Below are positions 1 to 5,184 of a stretch of DNA of 5,184 bases, piece after piece. The stretch lies in assembly GCA_026398675.1 (NCBI GenBank), contig JAPLSK010000339.1, positions 1 through 5,184 of the forward strand, given 5' to 3'. Each line of letters starts with the position of its first letter. Within the stretch, counting starts at the first letter, position 1. Origin of the DNA: a bacterium. GTDB lineage: Bacteria > RBG-13-66-14. The position numbers were made by a program, and so were the translations under genes. The notes below the pieces were generated by a model. That model worked only from the letters and a program-made list of their open reading frames with translations, ran no database searches and had not been told where the DNA came from.

Positions 1-1
1 G

Positions 2-53
2 GGCGGGGATTTGCCAAGGGCATAGCTCGCTTCGCTCGGTTCCTATCCCCGCC
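2..53. repeat. 9-bp inverted repeat enclosing a 34-base loop
   Basis: GGCGGGGAT at 2-10 is the exact reverse complement of ATCCCCGCC at 45-53. The loop holds the near-repetitive GCTCGCTTCGCTCGG. It may be a fold in a non-coding element or part of a larger repeat cut by the window edge. There is no transposase or coding frame with it. Confidence 0.45.
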
Positions 54-75
54 GCTTTCACACCCCTGGCCTCGA

Positions 76-182
76 CCCTCACCCCGACCCGTAGGCGAGC
101 CTCTCCCTAGAAGGGAGAGGGGATGTGCGGTAGCCCTCACCCCCATCCCCGTTGGCGCGCCGCTCCCACCGGGAGAGGGGGG
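76..182. repeat. Two degenerate tandem copies of a C-rich/G-rich hairpin repeat
   Basis: Copy one (76-122) and copy two (134-182) both begin CCCTCACCCC, pass through a GTnGGCGnGCC core and end CTCCC, a short spacer and GGGAGAGGGG. The period is 58 bases. In copy one the arms CCTCTCCCT (100-108) and AGGGAGAGG (112-120) are perfectly complementary around a 3-base loop; in copy two only CTCCC/GGGAG (163-167/171-175) is kept. Repeats of this style are widespread in intergenic DNA of some GC-rich bacteria, but which family this belongs to cannot be told from one window. Confidence 0.65.
100..120. repeat. Perfect 9-bp hairpin within repeat copy one
   Basis: The arms at 100-108 and 112-120 pair fully around the loop AGA. 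No T-tract follows on either strand, so it is not a canonical Rho-independent terminator, although such a stem past the operon end could stabilise the 3' end of the mRNA. Confidence 0.6.
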
Positions 183-196
183 CGGCGGTTTTATTT
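158..196 (+). terminator. Possible plus-strand intrinsic terminator
   Basis: On the plus strand, arms CGCCG (158-162) and CTCCC (163-167) can pair with GGGAG (171-175) and CGGCG (183-187), leaving a 7-base bulge at 176-182. The stem is followed by GTTTTATTT (188-196). This would serve a plus-strand gene left of the window, converging on the operon. Transcribed from the minus strand, the same stem lacks a U-run, so it is not a canonical terminator for the three genes here. The bulge makes the call weak. Confidence 0.3.
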
Positions 197-1331
197 ACGC
201 ATCAATCCCGCCCCGCATCAACCGCAAGAGGTCGGGGTAACACCGCGGGTTGAACAGGATGCTCGTCGTCCAGGCGCATTCGTAGGTGCACCAGCAGTGC
301 CCCTGGGCGACGTGCCGACGGACCTCTTCCGCCCGCTTCGTCCACCAGAGCACCCGTAAATTCCAGTCAGCCTCGGCTAGGTTGCCGATGGCAGCCGCCG
401 ACCACCGGCAGAAGTGCTCCCGCTGCAGCGGGTCGTCCTCCGGCGAACCCATCAGCGTCTCGCAGGGGTAGAGATACCCCGTCTCGGAAATCACCGCGGA
501 GAGCATCCCGCCGAGGCAGGGGATGACCTGCCGCCGTTCCTCCAGGATGTCCATGATCAGCCGCCACTGGTAGTGCTCCTTGGCCGCCAGGAGCCGAGAG
601 CCTTTCAGCGTGAAGTGGGGCAGCCTCCCCTCGACGAGCGCCCGATCCTTCTTCTCCTGGAAGGCGACGTAGTCCTCCAGGTTGAAAAATTCCTCCCATC
701 GGTCGGGAGTGGTCCCCCGGAGCATGTTCAAGACCACGTCGTCCGGTTCCAGCTCGGCCAGGAGCCAGTCGAAAAAATCCCCCAGGAGCGCCGAGTTCGA
801 GCCGCAGATGGTGGTGACGGGCGCCAGGTTCAGCCGCCGGTGGCGCTTTTTCAGCTCCTTCAGCCCCCGCCACGTCTCCATCGCCTTATCGAAGCAGCCC
901 TCCACGCCGCGCAGGGTGTCGTGGACCTCCCGCGGGCCGTCCAGGGAGAGGTACACCACGACCTGGAGCCGGGGGTGCAGTTTAAGAATCCGCTCGGTGG
1001 ATTCGAGGATGCGGTCGGTGGCCAGGCCGTTGGTGGGTAGGGTGAGGTTCCTGAGGCCGGCGTGGGCGATGAAGAGGCGGGCGATTTCGGGCAAATCCTC
1101 GCGCAGGAACGGCTCGCCGCCGGTGAGCGAAAGCCAGAGGAGGGGGCCGGAGCTCCGCGCGATTTTCTCGAACTCCTCCAGGGTCGGCCCCGGAGCGGCC
1201 CGCTCCACTTCCCGGCCGTAGAAGCAATGCCCGCAGCGGCAGTTGCACCGGCCCGTCACGAAAATAATGAGCTGCAGCGGCAGCCCCGCGGGCTCTACGA
1301 ACCGGCCCAGGAATCTCGCCGGACCGCTCAT
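195..1331 (-). CDS. Radical SAM protein with SPASM-like C-terminal domain
   Basis: This 378-residue enzyme belongs to the radical SAM superfamily, which cleaves S-adenosylmethionine with a 4Fe-4S cluster to start radical chemistry. The cluster motif CX3CX2C is at C29, C33 and C36 (CNCRCGHC, with an extra C31), followed by the SAM-binding GGEP at 71-74 (LSLTGGEPFL), LPTNG at 98-102 and SLDGP at 129-133. The C-terminus shows the SPASM pattern: C272-x12-G285-x4-C290 (YLYPCE), a GN at 316-317, then CWCTYEC with C346, C348 and C352, and a further C364. SPASM domains carry auxiliary Fe-S clusters and are common in peptide- and protein-modifying enzymes such as PqqE and anaerobic sulfatase maturases, though also in others. 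The start is the ATG at 1331. The same frame stays open to 1700, but that extension is out-of-frame glycosyltransferase sequence, while 1331 gives the four-base ATGA overlap and a normal N-terminus. No strong Shine-Dalgarno is visible, which fits coupling. Substrate unknown; no precursor peptide gene lies nearby. Confidence 0.93.
   Translation of the reverse strand: MSGPARFLGRFVEPAGLPLQLIIFVTGRCNCRCGHCFYGREVERAAPGPTLEEFEKIARSSGPLLWLSLTGGEPFLREDLPEIARLFIAHAGLRNLTLPTNGLATDRILESTERILKLHPRLQVVVYLSLDGPREVHDTLRGVEGCFDKAMETWRGLKELKKRHRRLNLAPVTTICGSNSALLGDFFDWLLAELEPDDVVLNMLRGTTPDRWEEFFNLEDYVAFQEKKDRALVEGRLPHFTLKGSRLLAAKEHYQWRLIMDILEERRQVIPCLGGMLSAVISETGYLYPCETLMGSPEDDPLQREHFCRWSAAAIGNLAEADWNLRVLWWTKRAEEVRRHVAQGHCWCTYECAWTTSILFNPRCYPDLLRLMRGGIDA
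1328..1331 (-). promoter_or_regulatory. ATGA stop-start overlap coupling glycosyltransferase and radical SAM genes
   Basis: On the minus strand the bases at 1331-1328 read ATGA, so the radical SAM start codon overlaps the TGA stop of the glycosyltransferase. The preceding 20 bases lack a good AGGAGG-like site, so re-initiation by terminating ribosomes is the likely way the downstream gene is translated. The overlap also decides the radical SAM start and argues that both proteins are made together. Confidence 0.8.
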
Positions 1332-2467
1332 TGGCTGGCCCCGAGGAAGTCCGAGGAGGTTTTTCCGAAGACGGCCCGCGCGAGGGAGACCAGCACCGCG
1401 GCCTCGGCCACCAACGCCAGGACCGGCTGGGTGAGCATCCCCCGGACGGTGAACCAGAACCCCTGCGTTTTTAAAAGATAGAGCCAGAAGGCGGTCATCG
1501 AGAGGGGGCCGATGCACAGAAGCCCGAGGCTGATCCAAAAGTAGAGCCCGAATCCGCCCAGGGCGAGGGCGACGGCGAGGTTGACGAGGGTCGGGCCGGC
1601 GATGAGGTAGTTGAAAACCGCGCTGACGGGCATGCCCACCGAGAGCGGCGGGAAGTGCGGTGCGTGGCCGTGCCAGGTGTGGGGCTTCCTCGCCTCCCAC
1701 GCCTTCCGGCCGCCCAACCGCATCCGCAGGTGGTAGCTGAACATGTTCGCCACCTTGCGCAGGTAATCGGTGAACAGGCGCCGGAAGCGGAACTCCTTGT
1801 GGTGGACGAAATCCAGCCCCTTGTCCAAATGAAAGAGGGCGTCCACGGATCCGAGCCGGTAGCCGATGTCGTAGTCCTCGTAGGTCTTCATCGAGACGTC
1901 GAAGCCGTCCACGGCGGCGAAGGCGTCACGGCGCACCGCCATGAGCGAGGCCCACGGCGTGGCGATGATTTCCGACATCGAGAGGTAGCGGTAGCGCAGG
2001 AAGGCGTTCTGATAGCGGGTGAGGAAGTTGGGGTAGGGGCACTCCAGGGAGGTGATTCCGGCGACGCCGCCAAGCTCCGGCCGGTCCTCCATCCTCGTCA
2101 GGATGCGCCCGAGGGTATCGGGGCGGATGACCACGTCCGAGTCCACGAAGACCAGAATCTCGCCCCGGGCGCACCGGGCCCCCTCGTTCCTCGCCAGGGA
2201 GGGCCCCTGGGTCGCCGCGGAGCAGAGGAGCTTCACCGGGTACCGCCGGACCTCGTTGACGGTGCCGTCCCGGGAGCAGTCGTCCACCACGATGACCTCG
2301 AAACCCGCCTCCGGGTGGCCCGCGATGGGAAAAAGCGGCGGGTCGCCCTCATCGCCCGAGGCGGAGACGGCCCGCGCCCCGGGGGAGTTGGAAAAAATCG
2401 CCTCCAGGACCTCGCCGATGAGGCCTTCCCGGTTGAACGCGCAGACGATGACGGAAATTACGCGCAT
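1328..2467 (-). CDS. Family 2 glycosyltransferase with C-terminal membrane helices
   Basis: This 379-residue protein probably transfers a sugar from a nucleotide-sugar donor at the cytoplasmic face of the membrane; acceptor and sugar are unknown. The GT-A fold signatures are in order: an N-terminal strand ISVIVCAFNREG (4-15), nucleotide-binding VIVVDDCSRDGT (58-69), SLARNEGA (90-97), the metal-binding DxD as VFVDSD (107-111), and an acidic catalytic-type motif TYEDYDIGYR (195-204). A stretch of about 25 residues (30-55, rich in G, A, P) lengthens the usual loop between the first strand and the VDD motif. A histidine-rich segment (H263, H266, H268, H271) precedes hydrophobic stretches at about 282-332 and 345-366, which look like two to four transmembrane helices. 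The start is the ATG at 2467, with a weak purine-rich AGGGTAGG just upstream. The gene overlaps the next one by ATGA, so the two are probably translationally coupled. The family assignment is firm; the substrate is not recognisable. Confidence 0.93.
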   Translation of the reverse strand: MRVISVIVCAFNREGLIGEVLEAIFSNSPGARAVSASGDEGDPPLFPIAGHPEAGFEVIVVDDCSRDGTVNEVRRYPVKLLCSAATQGPSLARNEGARCARGEILVFVDSDVVIRPDTLGRILTRMEDRPELGGVAGITSLECPYPNFLTRYQNAFLRYRYLSMSEIIATPWASLMAVRRDAFAAVDGFDVSMKTYEDYDIGYRLGSVDALFHLDKGLDFVHHKEFRFRRLFTDYLRKVANMFSYHLRMRLGGRKAWEARKPHTWHGHAPHFPPLSVGMPVSAVFNYLIAGPTLVNLAVALALGGFGLYFWISLGLLCIGPLSMTAFWLYLLKTQGFWFTVRGMLTQPVLALVAEAAVLVSLARAVFGKTSSDFLGASQ

Positions 2468-2470
2468 GGC

Positions 2471-2560
2471 CTACCCTGGAACGAGGGTCACGCGGCGCCG
2501 TTCGAGCACGTCCACCCGGCGGCAGAACTCACGGAAACCGTCGTAGTCCGACGGCTCCAC
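2471..2560 (-). other. Displaced C-terminal tail of the TPR-DUF3857 gene, in the shifted frame
   Basis: In the neighbouring frame, starting at the GTG codon at 2560, the minus strand encodes 29 residues (VEPSDYDGFREFCRRVD, then VLERRRVTLVPG) before a TAG at 2473-2471. This continues naturally from SYLLEVARA upstream and resembles the usual end of DUF3857 proteins, which have an aromatic/acidic motif and then an F-x-x-F-C/x-R-x-V-D helix. Removing one C from the CCC run at 2560-2562 of the plus strand joins the two frames. The joined protein would end three bases before the glycosyltransferase ATG, a normal operon spacing, whereas the frame as read ends 61 bases short with a tail (GGAVGLRRFP) that looks random. 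The sequence does not show whether this is a real mutation or a base-calling error. Confidence 0.75.
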
Positions 2561-5184
2561 CCGCCCGGGCGACCTCCAGGAGATAGCTGTTCACGCCGGA
2601 CTCCAACCTCTCGGTGAACAGGGAGTCGGCCGTGGGCGACCAGCCCTCCGGGAGCGTGAAGCGCAGCTCCTCCACGACGGCGACCAGATTCGATACGTCC
2701 ATGGGATAGGAGCGTTCGGAGCGGCTGATGAAGCGGTTGGACAGGTCCAGGGAGTAGAGGACGGGGTCCAGAACGTACCCGGAACCGCGGGGAACGGCGA
2801 GGTTGGGGGCTATAAACTCCACCGTGTAGCCGAAGGGCTTTGCGAGGTCCTCGAGGGCGGCCAACGCGTAATTCTCCAGGGAGGCGCCGGGGAAGAAGGA
2901 GTTGAGCTCCGCGTCAAGGTTACGGCTGGCGGTCTCCGGGTCCAGGTAATTGACGCGATTGCCGGCGGAGAGCCCGTGGTAGGTCTCATCGAGGGTGCCG
3001 CTGCCGCGCCCCGTTTCGTCCAGGTCCACCTGAACGGCGATTTCGACGCGCTGATCCAGCGGGTCCCGCTCGTCGAAGCGCTCCATCTTCCGCGAGGCGC
3101 AGCGCCAGTACGGCTGGTCCTCGTACACCGGGGAAAGTGCGCCCAGGGCAACCCGCCCCAGGGAAAAATCAACCCACAGGACTTCCCCGCCGAGGGGCAG
3201 CCGACCGACGGCGTCGGTGAAATCTATCGGCGAGAAGGCCCCGGTGAGCATCGGGGTGTCCCAGCGGGAGCGGGTGAGGCAGATTTCCGGTTCCAGGCCG
3301 ACCTCCCGAGCCAGGGCCGTCCACAATAGCAGCTTGTCAATGGGGCGCCCCGAGCGCTGGTAGTACGTCTCCCGTACCGTCTTGGGGAAGAAGATGCTCC
3401 CCGACCGGTCATTGATACGGGTCACCACGTAGCCGTAAAGCGCCTCGGCCTTCGAACGGGGATCGTCCAGCCCATCGGTCAGACTGTGCGCCAACTCCCT
3501 CACCTGCCCGTCCGGAACGAGGGTCTTCACCGCCTTCCCCCAGTACCAGTCGAAGAAGTCCTCCGGGTTCTCGATGGTCGAGAGCCCAACGACGGGGGAG
3601 AAGACCGCCAGGTCGGGCATCAGCCCCTCGCTGATGACGGCCTTCGAATTCTTTACCTCGTAAATGTAGGCCACGCGCGGCTCGACCGGTAAGTCGGCGG
3701 AGCCGTCCGTGGTGAACCCGTCGGGCAGACGATGCTTCTCCACGCGGTCCGGGAAGTTCAAGCTGTCGAAAGCCGGTGTGGGATCGGGGATTATCATCTC
3801 CGCCCAGCGGTCCACCCCGGACTGGGAGAAGAACTTGTACACCCGCCTTTCGGCGAAGGAGTACGCGAAGTCGGCGTGGATGTCCACCCGCAGGTAGTCC
3901 AGCAGGCAGACCGCGTCCGACTCGGGGAAGTCCGCGGCCTCGGGGGCGTCCGCGATGAGCTTCTCCACGTCGGGCATGAATTCGTCCCGGTCGGCTCCCG
4001 AGCGCCAGGCGAGGTAACCGCGCAGCCAGTCCTTGGCGGGGTACAGTTCCAGGGCTTGGCGGTAAAGCTCCCGGTCCAGGCGGCCCTCGTCCTCCTCCAG
4101 GGCCAGGGCGAGCTGGACGTAGCCGCGGTAATCGAACGGCGCGCGCTCGATCATCCGAGAAAAATCGGCCAATCGGTCCCCGAATCCCCCCCTCTGGTGG
4201 CAGCGGGCCAGCTCGAGACAGGCGTCCACCTCGGTGGGCTTGAGCTCCATGAGCCGCTCGTAGTCACGGGCGGCCTCATAGTAACCGCCGGTGCTTTGGA
4301 GAAGGTCGGCCAGGTCGCGCCAGGCGTTCTGGTGATCCGGGGCGAGCTCCACCAGGCGCCGGAGGATATCGATGGCTTCCGTGGGATGTTGGTGCCGGCG
4401 CAGGAAGAGGCCCATCTCGTAGAGGGCGGCCATGTTGTCCGGTTCGGCCGCCAGGGCGCTCTCCAGAGCCTGGCGTTCCTTCGGAGTGATGTTCTTCTGT
4501 CGGTACAGGTTCGCCAGGGCGAGCCAGACGCGTGCGCTTTCCGGCGACAGCTCCGTAAGGGAGTTGACCCTCTCCAGGGCGCTCCAGTACTTGCCCTCGG
4601 CGGTCTCAATCTCGGCCAGAGCGAGCTGGGCCGGTACCGTTTCCGGCGCCGCCTCCACCACCCGGTTGTACTGAGTGCGGGCGCGGCCTTTGCGCTCCGC
4701 GCTCCCGTCGGCGTCCAGGATCCAGCCCAGGACCAGCCGCAGGAGAACGCATTCGGGATGGGCCGGGTGGGCGGACTCTTCCGTCGCGGACTCGACGGGC
4801 GGCGGTCCGTTCCTCTCCTCGATGAGCCCCTCCAGCTCGCTGACCGCCAGGTCGTAATCTTCCCGGTGCGCGTCGCAGAGCGCCCGGTGGAAACGACCGT
4901 CCAGGGAGTAATCGGAGGCCGTCGTCGGCGGTTCGATGCGGAACCCCTCCACGCCTCCCTCGGAAACTTCTCTCTCCAGGGCGAGGTCGGCCCGGCATTC
5001 CAGGCCCTCGACGGGACCGCCCCCGTCCCCTTCTTCGAAGGCGGAGAGGGAGAGCAGGAAGCCCCAACCCACCGGGACGTGGGCCGAGCTCGTGGCCGTG
5101 TCCCGGAGACATTTGACTAAAATCCGGTGCCAGCCCGCGTCGGCGTAGAACCCGGCGTCGTTCGACTCCACCGCCGGGTAACCC
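2529..5184 (-). CDS. TPR-repeat protein with DUF3857/transglutaminase-like domain; 5' partial, 3' end frameshifted
   Basis: The reading frame is open to the window edge. The first in-frame start-like codon is a GTG at 5171, but four sense codons (G-Y-P-A) precede it and no signal peptide follows, so the true start probably lies outside. Residues are numbered from that GTG. About eight TPR-like helical pairs span residues 95-380; clear ones are at 247-278 and 281-313 (motifs such as AIDILRRLVELAPD). TPRs serve as protein-protein scaffolds. Residues about 415-570 resemble DUF3857 (RVYKFFSQSGVDRWAEMIIP), and 571-680 match the transglutaminase-like region usually following it. There the expected G-x-C-x-D-K reads GRPIDK (608-613) and the expected F-N-H reads FTD (651-653); only the Asp of LWVD (668) remains, so it is probably not catalytic. 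Residues 700-860 form the family's beta-rich C-terminal part. The frame stops at 2529 after a non-family tail, caused by an apparent single-base shift near 2560. DUF3857 proteins are often extracytoplasmic; location here cannot be judged without the N-terminus. Specific function unknown. First gene of a three-gene unit. Confidence 0.85.
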   Translation of the reverse strand, partial: GYPAVESNDAGFYADAGWHRILVKCLRDTATSSAHVPVGWGFLLSLSAFEEGDGGGPVEGLECRADLALEREVSEGGVEGFRIEPPTTASDYSLDGRFHRALCDAHREDYDLAVSELEGLIEERNGPPPVESATEESAHPAHPECVLLRLVLGWILDADGSAERKGRARTQYNRVVEAAPETVPAQLALAEIETAEGKYWSALERVNSLTELSPESARVWLALANLYRQKNITPKERQALESALAAEPDNMAALYEMGLFLRRHQHPTEAIDILRRLVELAPDHQNAWRDLADLLQSTGGYYEAARDYERLMELKPTEVDACLELARCHQRGGFGDRLADFSRMIERAPFDYRGYVQLALALEEDEGRLDRELYRQALELYPAKDWLRGYLAWRSGADRDEFMPDVEKLIADAPEAADFPESDAVCLLDYLRVDIHADFAYSFAERRVYKFFSQSGVDRWAEMIIPDPTPAFDSLNFPDRVEKHRLPDGFTTDGSADLPVEPRVAYIYEVKNSKAVISEGLMPDLAVFSPVVGLSTIENPEDFFDWYWGKAVKTLVPDGQVRELAHSLTDGLDDPRSKAEALYGYVVTRINDRSGSIFFPKTVRETYYQRSGRPIDKLLLWTALAREVGLEPEICLTRSRWDTPMLTGAFSPIDFTDAVGRLPLGGEVLWVDFSLGRVALGALSPVYEDQPYWRCASRKMERFDERDPLDQRVEIAVQVDLDETGRGSGTLDETYHGLSAGNRVNYLDPETASRNLDAELNSFFPGASLENYALAALEDLAKPFGYTVEFIAPNLAVPRGSGYVLDPVLYSLDLSNRFISRSERSYPMDVSNLVAVVEELRFTLPEGWSPTADSLFTERLESGVNSYLLEVARAGGAVGLRRFP

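Larger units (their letters stand above)
1..194. other. Intergenic region downstream of the operon
   Basis: No credible gene is seen on either strand. The region is taken up by the inverted repeat at the left edge, the two tandem repeat copies and the possible plus-strand terminator. Frames that cross it continue into the radical SAM gene on the opposite strand and carry arginine/proline-rich compositions typical of GC-rich shadows. Confidence 0.7.

Noticed and set aside
2..53. tRNA-like fold, with arms resembling an acceptor stem and GGTTCCTATCC resembling a T-arm
   Set aside because: The span of 52 bases is too short for a tRNA, the T-loop consensus is not met, and no anticodon arm can be drawn.
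123..359. Small plus-strand frame beginning in the intergenic region, considered as a precursor peptide
   Set aside because: More than half overlaps the radical SAM gene on the other strand. The composition is shadow-like, with no leader/core pattern, and it is opposite in direction to the operon.
1332..1700. N-terminal extension of the radical SAM frame by 123 residues
   Set aside because: The extension is arginine/proline-rich out-of-frame glycosyltransferase sequence, and the ATG at 1331 gives a natural ATGA overlap and a normal radical SAM N-terminus.
1655..2617. 320-codon open frame on the plus strand
   Set aside because: It is antisense to the glycosyltransferase, rich in V, R, G and H as typical of a shadow frame, and has no domain motif.
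3732..5120. 462-codon open frame on the plus strand, antisense to the TPR gene
   Set aside because: It lies wholly opposite a gene with clear TPR and DUF3857 motifs. Its product has no recognisable domain, and long antisense frames are expected in GC-rich coding DNA.
5169..5171. GTG at 5171 as the start of the TPR gene
   Set aside because: The frame stays open to the window edge with protein-like codons (G-Y-P-A), and no ribosome site or signal peptide supports a start here.

Overview
The window comes from a GC-rich bacterial genome. It is densely coding on the minus strand and has one short, repeat-bearing intergenic stretch at its left end. No ribosomal, tRNA or other phylogenetic marker is present. 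The protein mix (TPR-DUF3857 protein, membrane-anchored family 2 glycosyltransferase, radical SAM/SPASM enzyme) and the C-rich/G-rich intergenic repeat fit an uncultured, deep-branching, probably Gram-negative lineage. That placement is inference and weak.

Layout, in the direction of transcription (right to left): (1) 5184-2529, a large TPR protein with a DUF3857/transglutaminase-like C-terminal half. Its 5' end lies outside the window and its 3' end is broken by a one-base frameshift. (2) 2467-1328, a family 2 glycosyltransferase with C-terminal membrane helices. (3) 1331-195, a radical SAM enzyme with a SPASM-like cysteine-rich C-terminus. (4) 194-1, non-coding, with two degenerate tandem copies of a hairpin-forming repeat and a separate 9-bp inverted repeat.

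The three genes look like one transcription unit. Genes 2 and 3 overlap by four bases (ATGA). If the frameshift in gene 1 is repaired, its stop codon falls three bases before the glycosyltransferase ATG. The repaired tail reads as a credible family C-terminus, so the shift is either a sequencing/assembly error or a recent mutation.

The most notable biology is threefold: the transglutaminase-like core of gene 1 appears to lack its catalytic Cys and His; a SPASM radical SAM enzyme is coupled to a membrane glycosyltransferase with no precursor peptide in view; and the two are linked to a TPR scaffold protein. A shared role in cell-envelope or extracellular glycoconjugate modification is plausible but unproven.
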